A stretch of 64,000 nt of DNA from Spirochaetaceae bacterium (GCA_031278215.1 JAITKV010000011.1:1-64000), one strand, 5' to 3'; shown: positions 33,500-43,031, numbered from the stretch's first letter. Notes: a model not told the origin generated them from the sequence alone. Made by a program: numbers and translations.

Positions 33500-33550
33500 T
33501 GTAATTGTTTGGCCGGCGGGGAATTGCCAATGCCTTGCCAGACAAGCTCA
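33500..33550 (-). repeat. Decayed copy of repeat A
   Basis: GTAATTGTTTGGCCGGC followed by GCCTTGCCAGACAAG corresponds to the inverted left half of repeat A (compare 52108-52145) with interruptions. It lies directly before the promoter of the PLP gene. Confidence 0.4.
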
Positions 33551-33561
33551 AAGCTATGATG

Positions 33562-33578
33562 TATAATAGTTTGCATAT
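33562..33578 (+). promoter_or_regulatory. Promoter -10 element of the PLP gene
   Basis: A perfect TATAAT at 33562-33567 ends 11 bp before the ATG, leaving a leader of about five nucleotides. TTGCCA (33535) is too far upstream for a normal -35. No ribosome-binding site. Confidence 0.5.
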
Positions 33579-34724
33579 ATGAAGCCAGACAGCGAATGTG
33601 TCCGGGGGGCCTGGGATTGCGACTCCTCTACGGGGGCGGTAAGCGTACCCATCTACCAAAGCGCCATATTCCGCCACCCCGGACCGGGGGAATCCACCGG
33701 GTTTGATTATTCCCGGGCCATAAACCCCACCAGGACCGTGCTGGAAAAAACCATAGCCCTGCTGGAGCATGGAAAGTACGGCCTGGCCTTCGCCACCGGC
33801 ATGGGGGCGATCTCCACGCTGATAAAACTTTTTTCCCCCGCCCGGGAAAAGCCGGTCCACATAGTTGTTTCCGAGGATCTTTACGGGGGAACCTACCGGC
33901 TCTTTAACGAATATTACAGCCGTTACGGCTTTTCTTTTTCCTGGGTCGATACCAGCAGCCCGGCAAAGGTGGAAGAAGCCCTGCGGCCGGAAACCCGGGC
34001 CCTGGTAATCGAGACCCCCTCCAACCCCATGATGAAGATAACGGACATCCGGGGCTGCGCCGAATTGATCCATGGCCGGGGGGGCCTTTTGATGGTAGAC
34101 AATACCTTCCTAAGCCCCTACTTCCAGAATCCCCTGGATCTGGGGGCGGATTTTGTCTTCCACTCGGGAAGCAAATACCTGGCGGGCCATAACGATACCC
34201 TGGCGGGTTTTATAGTCCATTCCCAGGATCACTATGACCCGGTTCTTCGGGAAGCCCAGAAAAGCGAGGGGGCTTCGCTTTCCCCCTTTGATTCCTGGCT
34301 TACCCTGCGGGGCATTAAGACCCTGGCGCTGCGGATGGAAAAACACCAGGCCGGGGGCAAAATTGTCGCCCCCTGGCTGCGGGGGCATCCAAAGGTAGAA
34401 CGGGTGTTCTACACCGGCTTTAAAGATCACCCCCAGGCGGATGTCGCGGCCCGCCAATGCCGGGGTCATAACGGCATGATATCCTTCTATGTAAAAGAAA
34501 AGCGCCATGTGGAACAGGTGCTTAAACGGATACGGTTTATCCTCTTTGCCGAAAGCCTGGGGGGAGTGGAATCCCTTATCACGTACCCCCTGATTCAAAC
34601 CCACGGGGCCATACCGGAGGCCATGCGCCTTTCCGCGGGGATTAACGACAGGCTCCTTCGTCTTTCGGTGGGCATCGAAAATCCCGAAGATATTATGGCC
34701 GATCTGGCCCAGGCCCTGGCCTAA
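33579..34724 (+). CDS. Trans-sulfuration PLP enzyme (cystathionine gamma-synthase/lyase family)
   Basis: 381 residues of the Cys/Met-metabolism PLP family. Visible: YSRAINPTRTVLEKTIALLE, FATGMGAIST (phosphate-binding region), ETPSNPMMKITDI, VDNTFLSPYFQNPLDLGAD and the PLP lysine in HSGSKYLAGHND. Members make or cleave cystathionine or use O-acylhomoserine with sulfide; sequence alone does not settle which. It lies 190 bp upstream of a transporter-cysK operon in the same direction, which supports a role in sulfur amino-acid metabolism. Confidence 0.92.
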   Translation: MKPDSECVRGAWDCDSSTGAVSVPIYQSAIFRHPGPGESTGFDYSRAINPTRTVLEKTIALLEHGKYGLAFATGMGAISTLIKLFSPAREKPVHIVVSEDLYGGTYRLFNEYYSRYGFSFSWVDTSSPAKVEEALRPETRALVIETPSNPMMKITDIRGCAELIHGRGGLLMVDNTFLSPYFQNPLDLGADFVFHSGSKYLAGHNDTLAGFIVHSQDHYDPVLREAQKSEGASLSPFDSWLTLRGIKTLALRMEKHQAGGKIVAPWLRGHPKVERVFYTGFKDHPQADVAARQCRGHNGMISFYVKEKRHVEQVLKRIRFILFAESLGGVESLITYPLIQTHGAIPEAMRLSAGINDRLLRLSVGIENPEDIMADLAQALA

Positions 34725-34851
34725 GCTCCCCTTTTTCCGGCTGCCGGGCAGTTTTTAGAGGAATCCCCGGTTTTTAGGGGGAACCCCGGCCGGGTCCCGG
34801 ACGGCCGGGTTCCGGATCGTAAAAAATTCCAGGCAAAATTGTAAAATTATA

Positions 34852-34908
34852 TTGACAAAACCTATAGATTTACTATAAAATATTCCTATCGATTTACTAA
34901 GTAATAGG
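34852..34908 (+). promoter_or_regulatory. Promoter and operator of the ABC-cysK operon
   Basis: TTGACA (34852-34857) and TATAAA (34874-34879), spaced 16 bp. A direct repeat CCTATAGATTTACTA / CCTATCGATTTACTA begins at 34861 and 34885; the second copy also forms an imperfect dyad ending ATAGG at 34908 with the core TTACTAAGTAA. The sites span from the spacer to the ribosome-binding site AGGAGG, a position suited to repression. The regulator is unknown. Confidence 0.7.
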
Positions 34909-34915
34909 AGGATCT

Positions 34916-35923
34916 ATGAAACGAATTCTTTGTGCGGTCTGCGCGGCGGCCCTGGCGGCGGTTTCGCTGATCGCGGCGGGACCCGGAGACCGGTCAAGCC
35001 AGCTTTCGGGCAAGAAGATCATCGTGGCGGACGCTAATTCTACCCACCACCTTAACCTGTATGTGGCCTACGAAAAGGGCTTCTTTACCAAACGGGGCCT
35101 GGAGGTGGAAATCCGGCAGACTAGTTCCGGGGTGGCCGCGGTGGTGGGGGGCGAAGCGGACATTGTATTCAATTGCCCCACCGGGGTAATTACCCCCATT
35201 GCCCGGGGGCAGAGTATCACCATCATCGGCCAGGTAAAGATACCCTGCACCTCGGTGCTGGTGGTACCGGTAAATTCTCCGGTCAAGAACCCCCAGGATT
35301 TAAAGAACCTGCAGATCGCGGGCCTTTCTACCACCTGCTGCGCGGTCATCGCTATCCGGAACACCTTAAAAGACAGGTACAAGACCGATTTCGAGCTAGT
35401 AACCCTGGCTCCCGGCGCGGCCCTGGCGGCCCTGGAAGGGGGAGCGGTAAAGGGGGCTATTCTGGAAGAACCCTATGTGGCCGAAGCGCTGCTCCTAAAG
35501 GACGCCGCGGGAAATCCCAAGTACAAGACGGTTTTTGACGGTTCCTCGGACGCCAACGGAGACGGCCGGGTTGACGAAAACCTTGCGGGAAGGAATCCGC
35601 CCTGCCGGACCATCAACGCAAACACGAACTTTATCGCCACCCGCCTGGGAGACGCGAAGGCGTTTATCGAAGCCATCGACGAGGCGAACAAGCTGATCCG
35701 TTCCAATCCTACGGCGGCGGACATTGTGGCCATAGCCCAAAAGTATGTGCCCAATGTTTCCCGCCAGGCGATTATCAACAGTAATCCCAAACTGGGATTC
35801 CAGATTAAACTGGATACCAGGGGGCTTGCCGGATATGCCCAGGCCTTGGTAAATCAGGGAACCATAGAACGGAACCCCGGTACCTCACTGTTTGCCCGGG
35901 AGTTCAGAGGCATCACCTGGTGA
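34916..35923 (+). CDS. NMT1/SsuA-type ABC substrate-binding protein
   Basis: 335 residues. Sec signal peptide (MKRILCAVCAAALAAVSLIAAG, no clear lipobox), then an NitT/TauT-type binding fold (VAYEKGFFTKRGLEVEIRQ; GEADIVFNCPTG; ILEEPYVAEAL). Family members bind sulfonates, nitrate, or pyrimidine precursors. An acidic loop SDANGDGRVDENL looks like a calcium-binding EF-hand/dockerin loop and is unusual for the family. AGGAGG lies 6 bases before the ATG. It is the first gene of an operon ending with cysK, suggesting an organosulfur ligand. Confidence 0.88.
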   Translation: MKRILCAVCAAALAAVSLIAAGPGDRSSQLSGKKIIVADANSTHHLNLYVAYEKGFFTKRGLEVEIRQTSSGVAAVVGGEADIVFNCPTGVITPIARGQSITIIGQVKIPCTSVLVVPVNSPVKNPQDLKNLQIAGLSTTCCAVIAIRNTLKDRYKTDFELVTLAPGAALAALEGGAVKGAILEEPYVAEALLLKDAAGNPKYKTVFDGSSDANGDGRVDENLAGRNPPCRTINANTNFIATRLGDAKAFIEAIDEANKLIRSNPTAADIVAIAQKYVPNVSRQAIINSNPKLGFQIKLDTRGLAGYAQALVNQGTIERNPGTSLFAREFRGITW

Positions 35924-36741
35924 CCTACGAAACAAGGGGATTCCGCCGGGTTCTTCTTGAACTCGGCGGATTCTGTAAAAATTCCTTTTCAAACTTTTTT
36001 TCCCTGGAATTCCTCAGCGTCCTGGCGCCCCTGCTTTTGCTTTGGGAATTTCTTCCCCGGTGGAACATTATCCCCGAAAGTTTAATTCCCCCGTTAAGCG
36101 TCGTGGCCCGGCAGTTCTGGTTTATGCTTTGGCATAAACAACTGGTATTCCATGTACTGTGGAGCATGGGCCGTTTTTTTGCCGCCTTTTTTATCGCGAC
36201 GATCCTGGCGGCGCCCATCGGCCTGCTTATGGGCTGGAACCTTAAAATCCGGGCCTATGTTCTTCCCCTGTGGCAGCTGCTTTCCCCCATTCCCCCTCCG
36301 GCATGGGTACCCATGACAATAATCTTTTTCGGCATTGGAAGCAAAATGCACATCTTTCTTATGTTCATAGGGATCTTCTATCCGGTTCTGTTCAACACGT
36401 ACCAGGGAATCAAAGATACGGATCCCCGGTACCTTGCCTCGGCCCGGGTCTTTGGGGCCAGTGAATTTACCCTGCTCCGGAAGGTTTACTTTTGGCACGC
36501 CTTCGGGTCCATCATCATGAGCCTTAAAACGGGGGTGGCCATGGGGCTGGTGATGCTTTTGATTGGCGAATCCTACGGAGGCCGCATGGGCATCGGATAC
36601 CTTCTGGGGCAAGCGAAGGATTATTTTGTTATCCCCGAAATGATGGTATGCATGGTGGTCCTGGGGTTTATCGGCTGGTTTCTTATCGAGATCCTTAAAT
36701 ACGTGGAAATAAAACTTGCCCTGTGGAAAATAGGCAGATAG
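35920..36741 (+). CDS. ABC transporter permease (SsuC/TauC type)
   Basis: 273 residues with six or so membrane helices and the EAA-loop region GIKDTDPRYLASARVFGASEF typical of binding-protein-dependent permeases. Begins at GTG overlapping the binding-protein stop (GTGA). Forms the channel with the ATPase encoded next. Confidence 0.92.
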   Translation: MTYETRGFRRVLLELGGFCKNSFSNFFSLEFLSVLAPLLLLWEFLPRWNIIPESLIPPLSVVARQFWFMLWHKQLVFHVLWSMGRFFAAFFIATILAAPIGLLMGWNLKIRAYVLPLWQLLSPIPPPAWVPMTIIFFGIGSKMHIFLMFIGIFYPVLFNTYQGIKDTDPRYLASARVFGASEFTLLRKVYFWHAFGSIIMSLKTGVAMGLVMLLIGESYGGRMGIGYLLGQAKDYFVIPEMMVCMVVLGFIGWFLIEILKYVEIKLALWKIGR

Positions 36742-36751
36742 GGGGCCGGCG

Positions 36752-36779
36752 GTAATGCGGTAATGGTAATGTGGTAATG
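36752..36779 (+). repeat. GGTAATG mini-repeats at the ATPase start
   Basis: GGTAATG, GGTAATG, GTAATG and GGTAATG follow each other with one-base spacers, each bringing an ATG. Change in repeat number would alter the distance between the permease stop and the ATPase start. Confidence 0.7.
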
Positions 36780-37703
36780 ATAGAAGCAAAGAGCATTACA
36801 AAATTTTTCTCTGTGGTAAACGAAAAGGGCCTGGCAGAAGGGCTTACCGCGGTGTTGAATGTTTCTCTGCGCATCGGCGCCGGAAGCATCCTTTCCCTCC
36901 TGGGGCCTTCGGGCTGCGGTAAATCGACCTTCCTGGAGATCCTCGCGGGGCTTCAGGCGCCCACCGACGGGACCATTCACATCGACGGCAAACTGGTCCT
37001 GGAACCGCTGCCCTCTACCCGCAAAGAAATGGAAGCCTACAAACGGCGCTACCGGTTTATTTCTCCCCTGGCCAACGGAATATTCAAAGACAGGCCTAAG
37101 CACGATATTGCCATGATCTTCCAGGACTACGCGGTGTTCCCCTGGATGACCGCCATTCAAAATGTGGAATTTGCCCTTAAGCTCCGGATGGCCCGCAGGG
37201 CCGGCGCGGCCGGCGAAGCCCCCAGGCGCCTTACGCGGAAGGAACTGCAGGAACGGGCCGCCTTTTATCTTAACAAGGTGGGCCTGGGGGGCTTTGAACA
37301 CAAGTACCCCTCCCAGCTTTCCGGGGGCATGCGGCAAAGGCTGGCCCTGGCCCGGGCCCTCTCGGTGGAGCCCAAGATCATCTTGATGGACGAACCCTTT
37401 GCCGCGGTGGACGCCCTGACCAGGGAAAAACTGCAGGACGAACTTTTGCAGCTCTGGGACGAGGCCCTTCGTACCGAAAGGCCCCTGACCATCGTCATGG
37501 TTACCCACGAGGTTCAGGAGGCGGTTTATCTTTCCGACGAAGTGGTGGTATTTTCTCCCGGCCCCGGAACAATCCGTAACCGCGTTCCCGTACATATAAA
37601 ACGGCCCCGGGCCCGGACGGACCCGGAGTTGATAGAAATTCAGGATCGGATCTTCGCCATGTTCCAGTACGATATAAATCAGGAAAGCGAATATTCGATT
37701 TGA
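36777..37703 (+). CDS. ABC transporter ATP-binding protein (SsuB/TauB type)
   Basis: 308 residues. Walker [15 protein letters not shown] loop [10 protein letters not shown], signature [16 protein letters not shown], Walker [14 protein letters not shown] loop [10 protein letters not shown]. Between Walker A and the Q loop there is a ~35-residue stretch ([19 protein letters not shown]...) longer than in SsuB/TauB. The ATG at 36777 follows four near-copies of GGTAATG with several in- and out-of-frame ATGs and no classic ribosome-binding site; GTG 36771 is an alternative. Confidence 0.9.
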   Translation: MIEAKSITKFFSVVNEKGLAEGLTAVLNVSLRIGAGSILSLLGPSGCGKSTFLEILAGLQAPTDGTIHIDGKLVLEPLPSTRKEMEAYKRRYRFISPLANGIFKDRPKHDIAMIFQDYAVFPWMTAIQNVEFALKLRMARRAGAAGEAPRRLTRKELQERAAFYLNKVGLGGFEHKYPSQLSGGMRQRLALARALSVEPKIILMDEPFAAVDALTREKLQDELLQLWDEALRTERPLTIVMVTHEVQEAVYLSDEVVVFSPGPGTIRNRVPVHIKRPRARTDPELIEIQDRIFAMFQYDINQESEYSI

Positions 37704-37714
37704 AGGAGCATGAG

Positions 37715-38686
37715 GTGAGCAAAAGCAAAGCCGGTTTTGACAGCCGGGGAAAGATCTATGACGATATAAGCGCCGCCAGAGGAAATACGCCGCTGGTCCG
37801 GCTGCAAAAACTGGGGGCGGATCTTCCGGGAACCATCCTTGCCAAGGTGGAATCTTTTAACCCCTTGAACAGCGTCAAGTGCCGCATCGGCGCCGCCATG
37901 CTCGAGGCCGCAGAAGAGCAGGGCCGGTTAAAAGCCGGCGGAACCGTTATTGAACCCACCTCGGGAAACACCGGCATCGGTCTTGCCTTTGCCTGCGCCG
38001 TCCGGGGCTACAAGCTTATCCTTACCATGCCCGAAACCATGTCGGTGGAACGGCGAAAGCTTGCCGCCATGCTGGGGGCCGACGTGGTCCTTAGTTCCGG
38101 CAAAGACGGCATGAAGGGGGCGGTGCGCAAGGCGGAGGAACTGCGAAGCCAAATACCCGGAAGCTATATGCCTTTGCAGTTTGAAAACCCCGCCAACCCC
38201 GAAGCCCACCGAAGAACCACCGCGGAAGAGATATGGACCGATACCGGGGGCATGGTGGACATTTTTGTGGCGGGGGTAGGAACCGGCGGAACCATCACCG
38301 GCGTTGGAGAAGTGCTTAAGGAAAGAAAACCCGGCGTTAAAATTGTGGCGGTGGAACCCGACGCTTCTCCGGTACTTTCCGGAGGCTTCCCCGGCCCCCA
38401 CCGCATCCAGGGCATAGGGGCGGGCTTTGTCCCCCGGGTCCTTAACCGGGCGGTGATTGACGAGATTATCCGGGTTACCAACGACGATGCGATTCTTAGC
38501 GCCCGCCGCACGGCCCTAAGCGAAGGGATCCTCGCGGGCATTTCCGCGGGGGCCGCGGTATGGGCCGCCCTGCAAATCGCCGCCCGGCAAGAAAGCGCGG
38601 GGAAAAACATTGTGGTTATTCTTCCCGATTCGGGAGAACGGTACTTATCCACCCAGCTTTCCGACACCGGGGAGGTATACGCATGA
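37715..38686 (+). CDS. cysK: Cysteine synthase (O-acetylserine sulfhydrylase)
   Basis: Makes cysteine from O-acetylserine and sulfide. 323 residues with the PLP lysine in [14 protein letters not shown], the substrate loop [12 protein letters not shown], the glycine-rich phosphate loop [12 protein letters not shown], and [13 protein letters not shown] choose GTG 37715 with AAGGAG six bases upstream; a TTG at 37700 overlapping the ATPase stop is less likely. Its place as fourth gene of the importer operon suggests that the transported compound delivers sulfur. Confidence 0.95.
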   Translation: MSKSKAGFDSRGKIYDDISAARGNTPLVRLQKLGADLPGTILAKVESFNPLNSVKCRIGAAMLEAAEEQGRLKAGGTVIEPTSGNTGIGLAFACAVRGYKLILTMPETMSVERRKLAAMLGADVVLSSGKDGMKGAVRKAEELRSQIPGSYMPLQFENPANPEAHRRTTAEEIWTDTGGMVDIFVAGVGTGGTITGVGEVLKERKPGVKIVAVEPDASPVLSGGFPGPHRIQGIGAGFVPRVLNRAVIDEIIRVTNDDAILSARRTALSEGILAGISAGAAVWAALQIAARQESAGKNIVVILPDSGERYLSTQLSDTGEVYA

Positions 38687-39330
38687 AACATCCGGTCCGT
38701 TCCGGTTTTGCGGCGGGGTCCGCCCTTTTTTGCGGGCCGCTTATTTTTCTTGTCCCTGGTTTTTTTCTTTTGGCCTGTATATCCGAAGAAGACAGGGCCC
38801 TGCAGGATCCCCCCATCATAAGCTCCGCAAGCTACCAGCACACCCTGTACACCGGCAGCCCCCAGCCCATTGAGGCCCGGGCGGCAAAGGACGATGTAGC
38901 CCCCCTGCTTATTACGTACTTCCCTTCGGAACAGGCGCTGCTCCGCAATGAGGGGGGAAGCCGGGCGCCCCCTTCGGAGGTGGGGGATTATTATGTCAGA
39001 ATCGAACGGCCCGGAGGAAACGGATACAAACGGGGCAGGGATATAAAAGTCGAGTACCATATTCAAAAAGCCTTTGTAGCCATCGTTGCCGATCCCGTCC
39101 AGCGCTTTGTCTACGACGGCGCGCCGAAGGAGCCGGTGGTCCGTTCCGAACCGCCGGTGGAACTGCATATTTTGTATACCCCTGTGCCCGCCGCCGGCGA
39201 TGCCACAGAGGATCCTCCGGTATTGAACTTTCCCCCCAGCGGCAGGGGGGTATACCGCGTTACCATTGTTTTTTCCGGCAATGAACGGTATATGGGCGCC
39301 TCCCGGGACATAGAACTGCGGATAGAGTAG
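38683..39330 (+). CDS. Lipoprotein with two MBG-like beta repeats
   Basis: 215 residues. Signal peptide with lipobox FLLAC (Cys ~27). Two repeats of the same beta-rich design follow: [12 protein letters not shown] ... [11 protein letters not shown] and [12 protein letters not shown] ... [11 protein letters not shown], each followed by a short Y-x-G/Y-M-G stretch. This resembles MBG-type bacterial Ig-like domains of surface proteins. It overlaps cysK by ATGA, yet a link to sulfur metabolism is not obvious. Confidence 0.8.
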   Translation: MKHPVRSGFAAGSALFCGPLIFLVPGFFLLACISEEDRALQDPPIISSASYQHTLYTGSPQPIEARAAKDDVAPLLITYFPSEQALLRNEGGSRAPPSEVGDYYVRIERPGGNGYKRGRDIKVEYHIQKAFVAIVADPVQRFVYDGAPKEPVVRSEPPVELHILYTPVPAAGDATEDPPVLNFPPSGRGVYRVTIVFSGNERYMGASRDIELRIE

Positions 39331-39382
39331 GGGAACACAGCGCGGTCTCTGCCCCGCCTTGGACCATGGCCCTTGGGGATCC

Positions 39383-40987
39383 TTATTTTTGGAGGATCCG
39401 CACCAGGGCCTTTACTTGTTTATCCCCCGTAAGCGCCAGGAGAACAATACCCACCGCGGCAAAGAGCAGGCCTTCAAAAAACAGGGGAAAGCCGTAGCGG
39501 AAAAAATGGATGTCCATCGGGGCAAAGAATGCATGTATCCGGGGGCCTAAAAGGATCACCGGCACGGCCGCGGCGCAGGAAAAGACCATAAGTTTAACCG
39601 CGTACAAAACCGCGGGCCCCAGAATTTCGCCTATGGCCATGGTGGATTTGCGGCCCAGAAAAACAAAGAGCAATGCCGTATTTACCCCGCTGGCTATGGT
39701 CAAGGCCAGGGCTACGCCGGAACCCTTCATGGGCCCCACCAGCAAAACTGCAAGGACCATGTTTATCCCAAAGGAAACAAGCCCCGCCAGGGTAGGAGAC
39801 CGGGAATCGCTTTGGGCGTAAAAGGCCGGCGCCAGAATGCGGTTTAGGGCAATAAAGAAAAGTCCCGGCATGTGGAAGATAAAGGCCCTGTAGGTTAGGT
39901 CCACCGATCGTTCATTAAAATTCCGGGTCTGGTACAAAAGCCGTATTAGGGTTTCGCCCTGGATAAGAAAAAAGAAGGTAATGGGAATGGCTATCAGGGC
40001 CACAATGTCTATGGCCTGGGCAAGCCGCTGTTTGTAATTTTCCCAGCGGCCGGATTTAGCCTGTTCGGCAAGGTCCGGCAGCAGCACCGTGCCGATAGAA
40101 ACCGCAAAGACCCCCAGAATAAGTTCCTGGAGCCGGAGAGAATACTGAAGGCTGGAAACCACCCCTTCTCCGGCGCCCCCGGCCAGGGCGGTGGACACCA
40201 GATCGTTAAGCTGGTAGGCCGCCATCCCTACAATCGTGGGCCCGATAAGCCGAAGCACGGCCTTGGTGCCGGGATTTTTTATCGCCCGGCCAAGGCCGGT
40301 AAAAAAGAAACGGAAGCCCCGCTTCCACACAAAGGGAAACTGTATGGCGGCCTCCATAAAGCCGCCGATGAGGATCCCCGCCGCCATGGCCCTCGCGGGG
40401 TTTTTACAAAAGGGGGAAAGCATATAGGCGCAGGCTATGGTGATCACATTCAGCAAGATCGGCGCCAGCCCCGAGGGGGCAAAGATATGGACGCTGTTCA
40501 AGATTCCCTGGAAAAGGGCGGCAATAGAAATAAAGGCCAAAAAAGGAAACATAAGCCGGGTAAGAAATACCGTTTCGTCAAAGGCCTGCATGCTAAAAAG
40601 CGGGATCAGCAGGGGACAAAGCAGCACCCCCAGAACCACCGCCGCGGTAACAAGAAAGGTAAGAAAGGTAAACACGCAGGAAATAAATTCCCGGATCTTT
40701 TCCCGGTCCCCCCCCAATAGATATTCCTTTAGGGTGGGAATAAAGGCCACCGCAATGGATCCTTCCGCAAAAAGACGGCGAAACAGGTTGGGGATCAAAA
40801 AGGCCACGGAAAACGCGTCCGAAAGGGCGCTGGTCCCCAAAAGAGCGGCCTTGGTCATTTCCCGAAGCAGCCCCAATATCCGGGAAGCCAGGGTAAGCGC
40901 CGACAGCATGGACCCGGACCGCAGCAGGGAATGCCGCCGGGGAACGGAAAAGCCCTCCTCCCCGGGGGGCCCCTTTGTTTCTTTCAT
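39383..40987 (-). CDS. murJ: Lipid II flippase MurJ/MviN
   Basis: Moves lipid II across the cytoplasmic membrane for peptidoglycan synthesis. About 534 residues with ~14 membrane helices and the family start region ALTLASRILGLLREMTKAALLG and NLFRRLFAEGSIAVAFIP. The start is uncertain: ATG 40987, ATG 40996 and GTG 41011 are all in frame; 40987 has AGGG at a usable distance. The gene is convergent with the lipoprotein gene and divergent from mnmE. Confidence 0.93.
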   Translation of the reverse strand: MKETKGPPGEEGFSVPRRHSLLRSGSMLSALTLASRILGLLREMTKAALLGTSALSDAFSVAFLIPNLFRRLFAEGSIAVAFIPTLKEYLLGGDREKIREFISCVFTFLTFLVTAAVVLGVLLCPLLIPLFSMQAFDETVFLTRLMFPFLAFISIAALFQGILNSVHIFAPSGLAPILLNVITIACAYMLSPFCKNPARAMAAGILIGGFMEAAIQFPFVWKRGFRFFFTGLGRAIKNPGTKAVLRLIGPTIVGMAAYQLNDLVSTALAGGAGEGVVSSLQYSLRLQELILGVFAVSIGTVLLPDLAEQAKSGRWENYKQRLAQAIDIVALIAIPITFFFLIQGETLIRLLYQTRNFNERSVDLTYRAFIFHMPGLFFIALNRILAPAFYAQSDSRSPTLAGLVSFGINMVLAVLLVGPMKGSGVALALTIASGVNTALLFVFLGRKSTMAIGEILGPAVLYAVKLMVFSCAAAVPVILLGPRIHAFFAPMDIHFFRYGFPLFFEGLLFAAVGIVLLALTGDKQVKALVRILQK

Positions 40988-41131
40988 AAGCTGCATTACC
41001 CTACACTGCACCCGCCGCTTTTGCCCCTAACGGGGCGGCTTCTTTTTCCGGATCCGTAAATTTCATCCTGCATCCACTGTAAGGGCGAAGGGAGGTTTTT
41101 TCAAGCATACCGCAGGGTGTAAGGTGTATAT

Positions 41132-42550
41132 ATGAGAAACTATGGCGACGACTGCCCCATCGCGGCCCAGGCGGCGGGGCAGGGCGCCCTGGCCCTGATC
41201 AGAACCAGCGGCCGGGGAACCCTGGAACGGATGGCAAAAATTTTCTCCCGGCCCCGAAGGCTGCTGGATTGTCCCGGTAATACCGTGGTTCATGGCTGGA
41301 TCACGGGGGAACATGAAAAAATCGACGAGGTCCTTATATCCGTGTACCGGGCCCCCCGGTCTTACACCGGCGAAGAGGGAGCGGACATTTCCTGTCATGG
41401 CGGAACCGCCGCGGCGGGGGCAATTCTGGCGGCCCTGCGCAAAGCGGGCTTTCAAGATTCCCTGCCCGGAGAATTCACCTTCCGGGCGTTTATGAACGGC
41501 AAAATGGATCTTACCCGCTGTGAATCGGTGATGGAACTGGTATCCGCCAAAACCGGCGAGGCCCTGGGCCGGGCGGCCCGCCGCCTTGCGGGGGCCCTGG
41601 AACAGGAAATTACCGGGATCCGGAACAAGCTTCTCGAGGTCCTTAGCGCCGTGGAATTGTACCTGGATTACCCCGAAGACGAGTTAGAAGGCGCCGAAAC
41701 CGCCGCGGCCGCAGAACCGGGAGGAACCTTTCCCCGCCGCGGGGCGGCGGAAGAAGCCCTGGGGCAGTTGCGTTCTCTGGCCGCCTCGTACCGCAGGGAA
41801 CAGCTGTACCAGCAAGGGGCTTTGGCGGTAATCGCCGGAAAACCCAATGCGGGAAAGTCCAGTCTCTTTAACGCCCTGTTACATGAAGACCGTTCCATTG
41901 TAACCGAAATTCCCGGAACCACCCGGGATTGGATAGAAGCGTCTGTCTCGTTGGAAGGAATTCCCCTGCGCCTTGCGGATACCGCGGGGCTGCGGGAACC
42001 GGAGGAAGGCGGACAGGCGGAAGCCCGGGGAATAGAAAAGAGCAGGGAACTTATAGAAGGGGCGGATCTGGTACTTTATGTGGTAGACGGTTCCGCCGGC
42101 CTGGACGCCGCGGACAAAGCCTTTATCGCGTCCTACAGGAAAGACCAAGCCCCGGAGAAAAAGTTTCTTTTGCCGCTTTGGAATAAGGCGGATCTGGCAA
42201 AGCCATCCGGGGGCGTCCTAAAAGAATATCCGGACCTTAGGGTCCTTAGCGCCGCCGCGGGAACGGGGCTGGAAGAACTTTGCCATTGTATAAGGTCCCT
42301 GCTTATGGACAGCGCTGCCGCGGAAACCTGTGTATCCGCCGGTTTGGGCGCGCCGCGGCAAAAAGAATTAACCGAAAGAGCGGTCCGGGCCCTGGAAGAA
42401 GCCCTGGATCCGGCCAACCGGGAAGAACCCTTAGACCTTATAGCCCCCCTCCTGCGGGAAGCCGTGGACGCCTTGGGAGAAATAACCGGAGAAGTGTCCA
42501 CCGGGGATATACTGGAAATAATGTTCAGCCGCTTCTGCTTAGGAAAATAA
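41132..42550 (+). CDS. mnmE: tRNA modification GTPase MnmE
   Basis: With MnmG makes the cmnm5 group on wobble uridine 34 of tRNAs. 472 residues: N-terminal folate-binding domain (APRSYTGEEGADISCHGG), helical domain, and the G domain with GKPNAGKSSLFNALL, PGTTRDWIE, DTAGLRE, NKAD; the C-terminal CxGK motif is present as FCLGK. A short Ala/Gly-rich stretch (GAETAAAAEPGGTF) enlarges the region before the G domain. The partner mnmG lies only 0.6 kb downstream. Confidence 0.97.
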   Translation: MRNYGDDCPIAAQAAGQGALALIRTSGRGTLERMAKIFSRPRRLLDCPGNTVVHGWITGEHEKIDEVLISVYRAPRSYTGEEGADISCHGGTAAAGAILAALRKAGFQDSLPGEFTFRAFMNGKMDLTRCESVMELVSAKTGEALGRAARRLAGALEQEITGIRNKLLEVLSAVELYLDYPEDELEGAETAAAAEPGGTFPRRGAAEEALGQLRSLAASYRREQLYQQGALAVIAGKPNAGKSSLFNALLHEDRSIVTEIPGTTRDWIEASVSLEGIPLRLADTAGLREPEEGGQAEARGIEKSRELIEGADLVLYVVDGSAGLDAADKAFIASYRKDQAPEKKFLLPLWNKADLAKPSGGVLKEYPDLRVLSAAAGTGLEELCHCIRSLLMDSAAAETCVSAGLGAPRQKELTERAVRALEEALDPANREEPLDLIAPLLREAVDALGEITGEVSTGDILEIMFSRFCLGK

Positions 42551-42562
42551 GCGGAAGCGGCT
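42527..42562 (+). terminator. Strong stem-loop over the mnmE stop codon
   Basis: AGCCGCTT-CT-GCTTA pairs with TAAGC-GG-AAGCGGCT around the loop GGAAAA. It has no following T-run, so it may stabilise the mRNA end rather than terminate by itself. Confidence 0.5.
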
Positions 42563-42611
42563 GAAGCTCAAGGGCGTAAAGCAATAACTGACAGCTATCA
42601 CTTTATAATGA

Positions 42612-42653
42612 AAGGGGCTGCATATCCGGGGCATGTGGACCCCGTAATTCAGC
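42612..42653. terminator. Hairpin between convergent mnmE and histone-like gene
   Basis: GGCTG...CAGCC encloses CGGGG...CCCCG (minus-strand reading). On the plus strand it is followed by AAAAAAAA, on the minus by CCCCTTTC. A likely shared 3' end for the two convergent transcripts. Confidence 0.5.
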
Positions 42654-43031
42654 CTAAAAAAAAGGGAAACTGGATCCGGAAGCAGGTTCCGTAGGTTTCT
42701 TTACCGCAGGCTTCCGTGCCACAGCGGGTTTTTTCGCCGCGGGTTTTTTTGCCGCCGCGGTTTTCTTCGCCGCGGGCTTCTTGGCCGCCGCAGTTTTCTT
42801 GGCCGCAGGCTTTTTTACCGCGGTTTTCTTTGCCGCCGCGGGCTTCTTGGCCGCCGCAGTTTTCTTGGCCGCAGGCTTCTTTACCGCGGGTTTTTTTGCC
42901 GCTGCGGTTTTCTTGGCCGCCGGTTTCTTTACCGCGGGTTTTTTCGCCGCCGCGGTTTTTTTTGCCGCGGGCTTCTTGGCCGCCGGTTTCTTTACCGCGG
43001 GCTTCTTTGCCGCTGTCTTAGGTTCAGGCAT
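42654..43031 (-). CDS. Histone H1-like lysine/alanine/proline-rich protein
   Basis: 125 residues, nearly all built from KKPAAKK and [10 protein letters not shown] units, closing with [10 protein letters not shown]. Such proteins resemble the C-terminal tail of histone H1 and bind and compact DNA; similar proteins are found in some spirochaetes, chlamydiae and Bordetella. Repeat number is expected to vary between strains. AAGGAG lies five bases before the ATG. It sits between mnmE and mnmG on the opposite strand. Confidence 0.88.
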   Translation of the reverse strand: MPEPKTAAKKPAVKKPAAKKPAAKKTAAAKKPAVKKPAAKKTAAAKKPAVKKPAAKKTAAAKKPAAAKKTAVKKPAAKKTAAAKKPAAKKTAAAKKPAAKKPAVARKPAVKKPTEPASGSSFPFF

